DNA of 64,000 nucleotides. It comes from Rossellomorea marisflavi. Lineage in GTDB: Bacteria; Bacillota; Bacilli; Bacillales; Bacillaceae_B. Below, piece by piece: positions 31,428 through 39,607 of this stretch (positions are counted from its first letter, which is position 1; the number at the start of each line of letters is the position of its first letter). The stretch is taken from the NCBI RefSeq assembly GCF_022170785.1, contig NZ_CP081870.1, positions 1,104,001 to 1,168,000 on the forward strand, written 5' to 3'. The position numbers were made by a program, and so were the translations under genes. The notes under the pieces were generated by a model that worked only from the letters and a program-made list of their open reading frames with translations, did not search any database and was not told where the DNA came from.

Positions 31428-33191
31428 ATGAAGGCAATAAAGCCGATTTCGGCCGTCGTACTATCACTTGTGATTTCACAAAGCGCTCTTGGAGGGGTCC
31501 AGGTAGGGGCGAAACAAGGGGTGGATCCGGTACCGGAACCGCCGTCAGGCTACTTCATCGATACATATAAGAATAATGTGTCGGGCAATAAGACCCCGAG
31601 CAATCCGACGATCAGCGTCCTCTCACAGTACAACAGAATCTGGGAACCGGGGGAAACCTGGGATTCCGGTGTCGTACTGGATCAATCGGTCCATGAACAT
31701 AATATTCAAACCGTGTTGGACAAGACGTCCTCCCGCACAAAGGCTCAAGCGGATGCTGCTTACCTCGATGACCGTGTGAGCCAGAGTTACAGTGCCCTTG
31801 ATGGCCTCGGGTCCCTCACGGATATCTACAGGAAGGACGCCAACGCCACGACCACCATCACGGGAATTCCCGAAGATGCCCTGGTGAAGAAGTACACCGA
31901 TGAGGGGACAGGGGCAGGGACAACAGACTCTGAGCTCGGACAGATGGCAGGGCTTGTGGAAACCCTGAGGGGAGAGTATTCGTCCACGAGTTCGGCAAAA
32001 GATTTCTACTCCTATAAACGTCCTTTCCGTTGGACCGATCCGTCCATTGTCGTACCGGAACTTCGTCCGACGCTGAAGGAGGACCCGACGAATGATGGTG
32101 GATTCCCGAGCGGGCATACGAACGCCGCCTATCTGACGGCACTCGCCATCGCCTATGCATTTCCTGAGCGCTATCAGGAAATGCTGACGCGCGCCTCGGA
32201 GCTCGGGGATAATCGCCTCGTTGCCGGCGTTCATTCACCCCTGGATGTGATGGGAGGTCGTACGATGGCCACGGCACTCGCCGCTTCCATCCTCGCAGAT
32301 CCCGATAATGAAGCGCTGAAGGAAGGAGCTTATGAGGAAGCTCACACCAAGCTACTGACGCAAGATGGGAAAGCACCGGACCGATTTGCCGATAAGGAAG
32401 CCAATAAGCAGGCCTATCAAGAGAGGCTCACCTATGGTTTCAAACCCACCGGTTCCACCAAGAAGCCCATGGTCGTACCAAAAGGAGCTGAGGTGCTTCT
32501 CGAAACCCGTCTTCCATACCTGAGCGACGAGGATCGCCGTCGTGTACTATCCACAACGGGACTCTCCTCCGGCTACCCCCTTCTTGATGATTTGGAAGGA
32601 TGGGGACGGTTGAATCTATATGCGGCTGCAGATGGATTCGGTTCATTTGAATCAAATGTCAAGGTGAAGATGGACGCCTCAAAAGGTGGATTCCATGCGA
32701 AAGATATATGGGCAAACGATATCTCAGGGAAGGGCTCCCTGACGAAAAAAGGATCAGGAGAATTGACGCTCACAGGAAATAACTCCTATAAGGGAGATAC
32801 GACCTTGGATGGCGGGACCCTTGTCGCTGGATCTAAAACAGCGCTCGGAAAAGGCGATGTGGAGGTGGAAACAGGTACCCTTCAAAAAGAAAGTAAAGGG
32901 AAACTCGTCATCGATGGCGACTACAGCCAGTCGAAGAAATCCATGCTTGAGGTGGATGTAGATAGTCGCGAAGATGTTCTCGTCATCAAAGGGGAAGCGG
33001 AGCTCGGTGGCACACTCAAAGTACACTTCCCACGGGATCAGCGTCCGGGTAAATCCGTCACCGTCATGACCTACTGGAAACTGGATCGCCATAAAGTGTT
33101 CAATCATATTGAAACAACCGGGCTCCCAAAGGGAACCAAAGTGAAACCGGTCTATAAAGCTCACAGTCTAGAACTGAAGCTGATAAAATAA
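31428..33191 (+). CDS. Secreted PAP2-type acid phosphatase with autotransporter-like beta-strand repeat
   Basis: The 587-aa protein has a signal peptide (residues 1-28). The PAP2 phosphatase triad is complete: Lys/Arg-Pro in YKRPFRW (about 194-200), PSGH at 227-230, and GVHSPLDVMGGR with His269 and Asp273. Around residue 440 is a passenger-associated transport repeat, GSGELTLTGNNSYKGDTTLDGGTLV, and then a beta-rich C-terminus. Such repeats are usual in autotransporters of Gram-negative bacteria and rarer in Firmicutes secreted phosphatases. There is no LPXTG, so the protein is probably secreted free. Expression should follow the near-consensus promoter and possible CcpA control. Confidence 0.8.
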   Translation: MKAIKPISAVVLSLVISQSALGGVQVGAKQGVDPVPEPPSGYFIDTYKNNVSGNKTPSNPTISVLSQYNRIWEPGETWDSGVVLDQSVHEHNIQTVLDKTSSRTKAQADAAYLDDRVSQSYSALDGLGSLTDIYRKDANATTTITGIPEDALVKKYTDEGTGAGTTDSELGQMAGLVETLRGEYSSTSSAKDFYSYKRPFRWTDPSIVVPELRPTLKEDPTNDGGFPSGHTNAAYLTALAIAYAFPERYQEMLTRASELGDNRLVAGVHSPLDVMGGRTMATALAASILADPDNEALKEGAYEEAHTKLLTQDGKAPDRFADKEANKQAYQERLTYGFKPTGSTKKPMVVPKGAEVLLETRLPYLSDEDRRRVLSTTGLSSGYPLLDDLEGWGRLNLYAAADGFGSFESNVKVKMDASKGGFHAKDIWANDISGKGSLTKKGSGELTLTGNNSYKGDTTLDGGTLVAGSKTALGKGDVEVETGTLQKESKGKLVIDGDYSQSKKSMLEVDVDSREDVLVIKGEAELGGTLKVHFPRDQRPGKSVTVMTYWKLDRHKVFNHIETTGLPKGTKVKPVYKAHSLELKLIK

Positions 33192-33196
33192 AAAGG

Positions 33197-33236
33197 ATCA
33201 AGCCGCTCCAACACAGGAAGCGGCTTGATTTTTTTA
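33197..33236 (+). terminator. Rho-independent terminator
   Basis: An 11-bp stem, ATCAAGCCGCT and its complement, runs into seven T residues after the phosphatase gene. Confidence 0.9.
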
Positions 33237-33264
33237 TTGTAAACATCTTTAAAAAGCGTAAAAT
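33237..33264 (+). promoter_or_regulatory. Sigma-A promoter of the methyltransferase-lipoprotein operon
   Basis: TTGTAA at 33237, 16 bp, TAAAAT at 33259-33264; the methyltransferase starts at 33300. Confidence 0.5.
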
Positions 33265-33299
33265 GGATGGTAATACAAAATGTGGAAGGGGAGATAGAG

Positions 33300-34061
33300 A
33301 TGAAGACAGAATTTACTGGAAGGGCTTCTTCTTATACAAAAGGAAGACCGCCTTACCCAAAGGGGATCCTTGAGCTCATGCGCAGTCTCGGAGCTGATGA
33401 ACAATCACGGATTGCAGACATAGGAGCAGGAACAGGGCGATTGACACGCATGCTGGGAGAGCTCGATGCTTTTGTTACGGCCGTTGAACCAAGTGCTGAC
33501 ATGCTGGAGGAATACCGTCACACCTGCCGTGAGCTCCCACGCGTTACCTATATGGAAGCACCAGCAGAAGAAACCCGTCTGGAGACGGGAAGCGTTGATT
33601 TCATCACTGTTGCCCAGGCGTTCCACTGGTTGGATAAAGACCGGTGCCGCACGGAGTTCCAGCGTATCCTGAAACCGGGTGGCAGGGTCCTCCTTATCTG
33701 GAATTCAATGAAGGGTGATGATCCGTTCGTTCAGGCGTATTCCAATGTCTTGAAGGACTTCACCATCAAGCAGACGGCTGGGAATGCAAGCGGTGACCAC
33801 CTTAAAGAGAAACGGGAATTTTTCGGATCAGACATCGAGATCGTACAAATGGGTAATGCCCATACCCTCGATGAAGAGGAATTGATACATCATGGTCTGT
33901 CACTGTCCTACACGCCTTCGGCCGATCATCCCGAGTATCAGTCATTCATCAACGCACTGGGAACGCTTTTCCGGGAGCACTGCCAAGAGGGAAGCCTGAC
34001 CATTCCATATGAAACAGAAGTGACCATTGGGACATTCCAAGGAAGGAGACATGAAAGATGA
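33300..34061 (+). CDS. Class I SAM-dependent methyltransferase
   Basis: The 253-aa protein starts at the ATG at 33300 (GGAAGGGGAGATAGAG upstream). Its first residues, FTGRASSYTKGRPPYPKGILELM, are those of the 'methyltransferase type 11' group. Motif I is IADIGAGTGRLTRML, strand 2 ends VTAVEPSADML, and VAQAFHWLDKDRCRTEFQRILKPGG completes the SAM site. The AFHWL motif is seen in trans-aconitate-type methyltransferases. It overlaps the following lipoprotein gene by ATGA. Confidence 0.87.
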   Translation: MKTEFTGRASSYTKGRPPYPKGILELMRSLGADEQSRIADIGAGTGRLTRMLGELDAFVTAVEPSADMLEEYRHTCRELPRVTYMEAPAEETRLETGSVDFITVAQAFHWLDKDRCRTEFQRILKPGGRVLLIWNSMKGDDPFVQAYSNVLKDFTIKQTAGNASGDHLKEKREFFGSDIEIVQMGNAHTLDEEELIHHGLSLSYTPSADHPEYQSFINALGTLFREHCQEGSLTIPYETEVTIGTFQGRRHER

Positions 34062-34555
34062 GAAAAAGGAACTGGGTACCGGCACTCGTCATGATCCCGT
34101 TGCTTACGGCCTGCAACCAAGGCGTAGCGAAAGGGGACAAGGAGGTCACACCGGAAATGGACCGCGTTATTTCCACCTCCATCATCGAACACAATGAGCC
34201 TCTGCTCGATAAGACAGACGAACAATTTGAAGTACATAAGATTTATGGCACGAAGGAAGAGGACGGCACCATTGATGTATATCTCTACACTCTTTACGAA
34301 GGGTATGACCTGTCAACCGGTGACAAAGCCCAAACAGGGGCCTCTTTGCCTGCTCATATTGAATTAAAGGAAGAAGGAAATCAATACACCGTGGTGAAGT
34401 ACGAAGAACCCGATGACGGAAGCACTCATCAATCTTCCCTTGAAAGTATGTTCCCTAAGAAGTTGGCGAAGAATGCCATGAAAGATGAAGGATCGGCCGC
34501 GGGTCTTGATCAAGACATGAAGAAAAAAGTCCACACCTGGCTGGAGGAGAGTTGA
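34058..34555 (+). CDS. Lipoprotein of unknown function
   Basis: The 165-aa protein has a lipoprotein signal with the lipobox LLTAC (lipidated Cys19), so it is anchored outside the membrane. The mature part is acidic and soluble with a beta-rich core (EFEVHKIYGTKEEDGTIDVYLYTLYEGYDL). I do not recognise the family. It is coupled to the methyltransferase by ATGA overlap and followed after three bases by a DinB-acetyltransferase gene, so all three are one operon. Confidence 0.65.
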   Translation: MRKRNWVPALVMIPLLTACNQGVAKGDKEVTPEMDRVISTSIIEHNEPLLDKTDEQFEVHKIYGTKEEDGTIDVYLYTLYEGYDLSTGDKAQTGASLPAHIELKEEGNQYTVVKYEEPDDGSTHQSSLESMFPKKLAKNAMKDEGSAAGLDQDMKKKVHTWLEES

Positions 34556-34558
34556 GAA

Positions 34559-35419
34559 ATGAAAACCATCATCCAACATCAACATGCAATGGTCGAATGG
34601 GGAGCATCCCTAATGGAGATTGACAATACCCTGTGGCAAACCCCACTCAAACCAGGGAAATGGAACACAGGAGAAATCCTTGCCCACCTCATTGCGTGGG
34701 ACGAATTCCTCCTGGATCATCGCCTGCAGGCTATCGGATCAGGAGAGAGCATGTCTCCTGCCCCGGAAGTGGATGCATTCAATCATGAGGCAGTCACACG
34801 GATGGAGAAGGCATCAAAAGCAGAGCTGGTCGGGCAATTTACCGGAACAAAGATGAGGATTATTGAAGAAATCAAGGAATTGAACGCTGATTACACCATG
34901 ACCATTGGTGAAAAAGACATCACCATCGGTCGTTATTTCCTTGGACTGATGGAGCATGATCTTCATCATAAAGCGGAAATCGACGCATTCCTTTCAGATG
35001 GTTTCACCATTCAGCGGACGGAAGATGGCGAAGCAGCTAAAAGCATCTCAGAAAAGCTTTATTCCTTCAATCTCAAGCACTTTTCAGAAGACTTGAAAGG
35101 TCGATATGAAGAAATCACATTGACCCTCCTTGACGCAAATGGTGATATCAGGGGAGGCCTTGTGGGAGAAATCTGCTGGAACTGGATGGAGGTCAAGATC
35201 CTCATGGTGGATGAAGATCTGAGGGGAGGAGGTCATGGGAGCAGTCTCCTCCGAGAAGGCGAACGGATTGCCTCCTCAAGGAGCTGTGACTTCATCAAAC
35301 TCGACACCCTCAGCTTTCAGGCGAGGGGATTCTACGAGAAGCATGGATATGACGTGTTCGGCACCCTTGAAAACGTCGGCAGGGACCATCGCCACTTCTA
35401 TATGAAAAAGGATCTTTAA
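34559..35419 (+). CDS. DinB-like helical bundle fused to a GNAT acetyltransferase
   Basis: The 286-aa protein joins two enzyme folds usually encoded separately. Residues 1-150 form a DinB/ClbS-DfsB-like four-helix bundle, with LKPGKWNTGEILAHLIAWDEFLL and the metal-ligand-like EHDLHHKAEID near residue 141. Residues 155-286 form a GNAT domain with VDEDLRGGGHGSSLLREGERIA as the acetyl-CoA loop and TLSFQARGFYEKHGYDVF at the end. Roles could be thiol-transfer and acetyl-transfer in detoxification, by analogy only. Confidence 0.78.
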   Translation: MKTIIQHQHAMVEWGASLMEIDNTLWQTPLKPGKWNTGEILAHLIAWDEFLLDHRLQAIGSGESMSPAPEVDAFNHEAVTRMEKASKAELVGQFTGTKMRIIEEIKELNADYTMTIGEKDITIGRYFLGLMEHDLHHKAEIDAFLSDGFTIQRTEDGEAAKSISEKLYSFNLKHFSEDLKGRYEEITLTLLDANGDIRGGLVGEICWNWMEVKILMVDEDLRGGGHGSSLLREGERIASSRSCDFIKLDTLSFQARGFYEKHGYDVFGTLENVGRDHRHFYMKKDL

Positions 35420-35429
35420 GGTGGACAAG

Positions 35430-35876
35430 ATGGAAGAACTGCTCACCAAAGAATATGTGTTGAAGCATGGGGTGGAATTTGAGACCCAGCTCGAATATGG
35501 AGGGCCATACGGTCAGGGGATCGTAATCGTGGATGAAGACGGGGAAGAGCACCTTTTCACGGGTCTCGTCTATGATCTTCACAGTAATGGAGAGCTTGAG
35601 AGTTATTTTTATGTGTCAGGTGGGGTGAAGGAAGGACGCTATGTTGAATTTTACCCAAGCGGCGCTGTCGCATCCATCCGGACCATGCATAAGAGCGCTT
35701 CGCACGGACATCAGCTGGAATTCTATGAAAACGGCAGGGTGCGGGAGGAGTTTGAGAGCGTGGCCGGCAAGCGGATTACGTTCCGGACCTATGACGAAAA
35801 CGGGAACGTACTGAAGGAGAAGACGGAGTGGACAGAGGAAGATAGACGCTTCGCGGAGAAATGGGGAAGAAAGTGA
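35430..35876 (+). CDS. MORN/YwqK-like repeat protein
   Basis: The protein is 148 aa from the ATG at 35430 (AAGGTGG before it); an in-frame GTG at 35421 overlaps that site. Three or four copies of a YwqK/MORN-like strand pattern are visible (LHSNGELESYFYVSGGVKEGRYVEFYPSGAVASIR and HGHQLEFYENGRVREEFE, each 20-25 residues). The C-terminus is charged. YwqK-like proteins are often found as antidotes or unknown partners; nothing nearby suggests a toxin. Confidence 0.65.
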   Translation: MEELLTKEYVLKHGVEFETQLEYGGPYGQGIVIVDEDGEEHLFTGLVYDLHSNGELESYFYVSGGVKEGRYVEFYPSGAVASIRTMHKSASHGHQLEFYENGRVREEFESVAGKRITFRTYDENGNVLKEKTEWTEEDRRFAEKWGRK

Positions 35877-35911
35877 ACCGATTTGCAGCCTGTGCAGATC
35901 GGTTCTTTTTT
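35875..35911 (+). terminator. Rho-independent terminator
   Basis: Stem GAACCGAT / ATCGGTTC with an extended loop, running into TTTTTT; it begins at the stop codon of the MORN-like gene. Confidence 0.85.
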
Positions 35912-35923
35912 GCACCTTGAGAA

Positions 35924-36763
35924 CTATGACAAACCTTTCACAAGTTGAATGAGATGATGGATGACACTTCCCTCACCGGACTTTCCGGCGTGTACGAAAT
36001 AGAAGGGCCGGTAGACAACAAAAGGATCGATGGGGACAAGTTTCCCCTGCCTGAGCTCCTCTTTCACCATGGAAGTGGAAAGAAAAGCAATCCCAAGGCC
36101 CCGGATGGCGAGCTGCTTGATGAGGGAGTGGCTGCTTGCCTCGAGGATTTCCACAGGCTGGATCCGCTCTGATCGCAGGAGATCATCCGCATATTCACGC
36201 GTTCCGGAACCCAGCTCTCTCAAAATGATGGGGGACGATTCCAGGCTCATGCGATTGCTAGCAAAGAAACGGATCTCATCTCGTGCGATGACTTCTACCT
36301 GGAAGGGCTCGAGCCCCTTCGTCCCTTCCACAAGAGCAAAATCGATTTCGCCGTGATTCAGTTCCTCCACGATCGTCTCATGATTGTTGATCCTGAGCTG
36401 CAGATGGGCATGGGGGTACATCAGCTTCAGCTGTTTCACAAAGTCAGGGAGCAGGACATCGCTTACTGTATGCGTGGACCCGATCCGAAGATGGAACTCT
36501 TCCTTTTCATCATGGATGTGCTCCATGGAACGGGCGATTTCAAGCATCTTCTTTCCTTGTTCATATACCTTCTGTCCAGCAGGCGTCAATTGAAAGGCGG
36601 GTGAATTGGAAGAGCGGCTGATGAGGGCAACGCCGAGTGCCTGCTCGAGCTTCTTAATATGGACGCTCACCGTCGGCTGGGACAGATTCAGGAATTCACT
36701 CGTCTTCGTAAAATGCTGAAGCTGCGCAAGGGTGACGAACGTCCGGATCCAATCGATTTGCAT
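35924..36763 (-). CDS. LysR family transcriptional regulator
   Basis: The 279-aa protein starts at the ATG at 36763 behind GGAGGTG. The N-terminal HTH (residues 1-60) reads FVTLAQLQHFTKTSEFLNLSQPTVSVHIKKLEQALGV, a clear LysR HTH, and the effector domain follows (RIGSTHTVSDVLLPDFVKQLK onward). It is divergent from the TauE/SafE gene; a T-N11-A box lies between them. By analogy with CysL-like regulators near sulfur-compound exporters, it may control that gene. Confidence 0.92.
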   Translation of the reverse strand: MQIDWIRTFVTLAQLQHFTKTSEFLNLSQPTVSVHIKKLEQALGVALISRSSNSPAFQLTPAGQKVYEQGKKMLEIARSMEHIHDEKEEFHLRIGSTHTVSDVLLPDFVKQLKLMYPHAHLQLRINNHETIVEELNHGEIDFALVEGTKGLEPFQVEVIARDEIRFFASNRMSLESSPIILRELGSGTREYADDLLRSERIQPVEILEASSHSLIKQLAIRGLGIAFLSTSMVKEELRQGKLVPIDPFVVYRPFYFVHAGKSGEGSVIHHLIQLVKGLS

Positions 36764-36775
36764 AGGTGCACCTCC

Positions 36776-36790
36776 ATTACGAAACGTAAT
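36776..36790. promoter_or_regulatory. LysR-type box between lysR and tauE/safE genes
   Basis: ATTACGAAACGTAAT has 6-bp arms around AAA and contains T-N11-A, the LysR consensus. It lies 12 bases upstream of the lysR-type ATG. Confidence 0.65.
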
Positions 36791-36864
36791 AAACACTATT
36801 CGTATTATTCATTTCTATTATAAACTTCCCCACTGTATAATGAAAGGGAAGGAAGTGAACAGAA

Positions 36865-37710
36865 ATGGAATGGATTTATTTTATCATCGGTGGTGCGTTC
36901 ATCGGGATCCTGTCAGGGTTTTTCGGGATAGGTGGAGGAATCGTTTTGACTCCAACGCTCCTGGTCCTCGGCTATGACCCGAGTCAGGCAATCATCCTCT
37001 CCTTGATGCTGACCCTTGGATCCACGGTGACCGGCACGATTTCTCATATACGATTGAAAAATGTAAACGGACGACTTGCCATCATCCTCGGCATCGCTGG
37101 TGTGATCGGGTCAACGGTCACGGCGCCATTCGTGAAATGGCTTGAAGCATCAAATGGTGCATCCCTCGTCATCTCCATCGCCTATATTGCCATTCTTGGA
37201 TGGTTCTCCTATCAATTCTTCAGGAAGGAGAAGTCGGATGCGAAACCGAAAGGCAAGGGTGCCGTTCCGGTGATCGGGTTCATCACAGGGGTCATTTCAT
37301 CCCTCATGGGTGTCAGCGGTGGATTCGTCATGACGCCGCTCCTGTCAAAATGGATCAGGCTGGACCTGAAAAAAGCGATCGGAACGAGCATCACGGCTGC
37401 CTCCATCATCGTCCTGTCCGGGATCGGTTCCTACATGGCAGCAGGAGAAACACTTGACTATCGCCACGGCGTCCTTCTCATCGCAGGCGCACTGATCGGA
37501 ACCCCGATCGGCTCAACCCAGCTGAAGAACTTTGCAACGGATAAGGTGAAACGCATGCTCGCATTTCTGTATATCATCGTAGCAGCAAGCGTCATCCTCA
37601 AGCTGCTTCAGATTCCGACCCTATCCCTGATTCTGATAGGTGCTGCCATGGTTGCCTTTTTCGCGGTCTTGATCAACAAGCAGAGAAAAGAGCCAAGTGC
37701 ATCAGCTTAG
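36865..37710 (+). CDS. TauE/SafE family anion permease
   Basis: The 281-aa protein has eight hydrophobic helices in two repeats, each with the G-x-G-G-G motif (SGFFGIGGGIVLTPTLLVLG near 15-34, and SSLMGVSGGFVMTPLLSKWIRL near 145-166). The family exports or imports sulfite, sulfoacetate or related anions. GGAAGTGAA precedes the ATG. It is divergent from a LysR regulator, which probably controls it. Confidence 0.9.
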   Translation: MEWIYFIIGGAFIGILSGFFGIGGGIVLTPTLLVLGYDPSQAIILSLMLTLGSTVTGTISHIRLKNVNGRLAIILGIAGVIGSTVTAPFVKWLEASNGASLVISIAYIAILGWFSYQFFRKEKSDAKPKGKGAVPVIGFITGVISSLMGVSGGFVMTPLLSKWIRLDLKKAIGTSITAASIIVLSGIGSYMAAGETLDYRHGVLLIAGALIGTPIGSTQLKNFATDKVKRMLAFLYIIVAASVILKLLQIPTLSLILIGAAMVAFFAVLINKQRKEPSASA

Positions 37711-37720
37711 GTAAAGAGAA

Positions 37721-37753
37721 GAAGCCCGCGTCATCGGACGCGGGCTTCGTTTT
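37721..37753. terminator. Bidirectional terminator
   Basis: A 12-bp perfect stem, GAAGCCCGCGTC and its complement, between convergent genes, with TTTTT on the plus side. Confidence 0.9.
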
Positions 37754-38214
37754 TATGTTGTAGCGGTGATGGAACGGGCCATACGAAACCAGTTTATATA
37801 AACCAAGATGATGAAAAATATACTGATCCCTAAGGGAAGCCCATAATGGGGTCCCTCGAACACGGTATTATAAAAGTCGATCGGGGTCATGGCAATGGCT
37901 GCGACCATACTGATTAAGGCTAGGATGATCACAGATAGCCTGCGATTACCGGCATTCCGGATAATAAACAGTGCAGTGGTGCACAGCAGCCATAAGCTAA
38001 GGACGAGTAGTGCATGAGAAATGCGATCCTCGAGATGGGTGTGAAGAAGGTATACGACAAATGATAAGATCGCTATCGCCACAATCGGGATCACCATGAG
38101 AATATTCAGCTTCACCAAAGCGGGTTTGCGGACAATGTCTTCTTTTACTTCTAAAAATGATATGACACTATAATAAGACAGCGCACCTAAAAGCAGGGAT
38201 AAAACAAGGATCAT
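37753..38214 (-). CDS. Four- to five-helix membrane protein
   Basis: The 153-aa protein starts at the ATG at 38214, eight bases after GGAG; an in-frame GTG at 38223 overlaps the site. Hydrophobic segments lie at about 1-20, 36-58, 66-84, 90-108 and 122-146. No known motif was seen. It is a single gene convergent with the TauE/SafE gene. Confidence 0.65.
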   Translation of the reverse strand: MILVLSLLLGALSYYSVISFLEVKEDIVRKPALVKLNILMVIPIVAIAILSFVVYLLHTHLEDRISHALLVLSLWLLCTTALFIIRNAGNRRLSVIILALISMVAAIAMTPIDFYNTVFEGPHYGLPLGISIFFIILVYINWFRMARSITATT

Positions 38215-38413
38215 ACATACCACTCCATATTAATTATTCTTGTATAATAATACATGGGTTTTCTGGAAAAATCTATAGAAAACCTGCTCCCTATGGTATG
38301 ATGGAAGAAGTGTTTTGAAAGAATATCCATGAACTGAAACTCTTGCCGGTGTTGAACCGTATAAGAATATGGAACATCATTGCCTAGAATTCACGTAGGG
38401 AGCTTAATGCTGT

Positions 38414-38908
38414 ATGGACTTGGAATCAGTAGAACAAATCATCGCCAATTATGGCTATATAGCCGTCTTTTTATTACTCACACTGGGGATCGTCGGACTG
38501 CCTGTCCCGGATGAGGTCCTGATGATGCTGGTCGGATATTTCACAAATGTCGGGACCCTCAACTATGAACTGGCCGTATTGTTCAGTTTTGGTGGGGCCC
38601 TTGTCGGGATGACCATCAGTTACTTCATCGGCTACAAAGCCGGTCGACCGTTCCTTGATAAATATGGGAAATGGGTCGGACTGAAGGAAAAGCGTATGCG
38701 AAGGGTTGAAAAGTGGATGGAGAAGTACGGATCGTATTCCTTGATCATCGGCTATTTCATTCCTGGCGTACGGCATATCACCTGCTATTTTTCCGGGATT
38801 GCCCGCATGGATCTTAAACAGTACTTCCTGTTCGTTGCCATCGGATCCCTTCTTTGGACGTCGGTCTTCATCACCATCGGGAGGCTGGCGGGTGTCATTA
38901 CACTATAA
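38414..38908 (+). CDS. DedA family membrane protein
   Basis: The 164-aa protein is a DedA/SNARE-associated integral membrane protein. It has LLTLGIVGLPVPDEVLMMLVGYF at the N-terminus, the conserved E-x-x-P-like turn, then GRPFLDKYGKWVGLKEKRMRRVEKWMEKYG, and the signature GYFIPGVRHITCYFSGIARMDLKQYF (F/Y-R-x-R/H-x-P-G equivalents near 116-141). The family flips undecaprenyl phosphate or phosphatidylethanolamine across the membrane, and the subgroup here is undetermined. AGGGAG lies 11 bases before the ATG. Confidence 0.88.
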   Translation: MDLESVEQIIANYGYIAVFLLLTLGIVGLPVPDEVLMMLVGYFTNVGTLNYELAVLFSFGGALVGMTISYFIGYKAGRPFLDKYGKWVGLKEKRMRRVEKWMEKYGSYSLIIGYFIPGVRHITCYFSGIARMDLKQYFLFVAIGSLLWTSVFITIGRLAGVITL

Positions 38909-38914
38909 AATTGT

Positions 38915-38947
38915 AAAAGCCAACGGGACCGGTCTCGTTGGCTTTTC
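38915..38947 (+). terminator. Rho-independent terminator
   Basis: Stem AAAAGCCAACG / CGTTGGCTTTT around a short GC-rich loop, after the dedA-type gene. Confidence 0.85.
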
Positions 38948-39034
38948 TAGTTCAATTTTTTGATGATGTTATGGTTTTTATGAAGTAAGGGCCAACAGTG
39001 TGAGCTAAAGGATTAGTGAGATAATGGTGAATGG

Positions 39035-39110
39035 TATAATAGTTCACAGGTAAACTAATATTTGCAAATGGATTGTGACCGTGTTATTCTGTTTTTGTTC
39101 ACTAGTAAAC
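39035..39110 (+). promoter_or_regulatory. Promoter and paired MarR-type operators
   Basis: TATAAT at 39035-39040 with an extended TGG is followed by GTTCACAGGTAAAC (39042-39055). A second copy, GTTCACTAGTAAAC (39097-39110), differs at two of 14 positions and sits just before the marR ribosome binding site. Each is an imperfect palindrome. The first covers the start of transcription. Confidence 0.65.
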
Positions 39111-39127
39111 ATAAAGGAGTTTGTTGC

Positions 39128-39607
39128 ATGAAACAAATCATTTATGAATCGTATCTAGAATTACTTCACCTGAATGAGCAGAAAGCCGATTCAATTCAAT
39201 CTTTATTCGGCATCTACCTTAACAAAGATGAACCACTTGATCTTTTACCTGGTAACATGACGAGCATCCACGTCATTCAGTGCATCGGTGACCATGAACC
39301 CATCAATCATAAGGGGATTTCCCGAACGATGATGATTTCCAAGGCTAACATCACAAAGGTTACCCGCAAACTGCAAGAAGATGGGCTGATTAGGGCGGTG
39401 AAACTGAATGATAACAAAAAAGAAGTCTACTATAAGCTGACACCCGAAGGCAGGAAAGTCCACGACATGCACATGAAGCTTCATAACGAGAAAAAAAGGG
39501 CGTTCATGAATATGATCGAAGCATTTTCAGTGGAGGAACAACGGACCATTGCATCGTTTCTGGAAAAAATGACCGAGAGCATAAGGCATGAACATGGCCA
39601 ACTCTAA
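39128..39607 (+). CDS. MarR family transcriptional regulator
   Basis: The protein is 159 aa from the ATG at 39128 behind AAAGGAG. The winged helix reads MTSIHVIQCIGDHEPINHKGISRTMMISKANITKVTRKLQEDGLIRAVKLNDNKKEVYYKLTPEG, with flanking dimerisation helices. MarR proteins are dimeric repressors released by phenolic or other ligands. Its gene overlaps the MFS exporter gene by 20 bases, and paired operators precede it, so it should repress both itself and the exporter. Confidence 0.92.
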   Translation: MKQIIYESYLELLHLNEQKADSIQSLFGIYLNKDEPLDLLPGNMTSIHVIQCIGDHEPINHKGISRTMMISKANITKVTRKLQEDGLIRAVKLNDNKKEVYYKLTPEGRKVHDMHMKLHNEKKRAFMNMIEAFSVEEQRTIASFLEKMTESIRHEHGQL

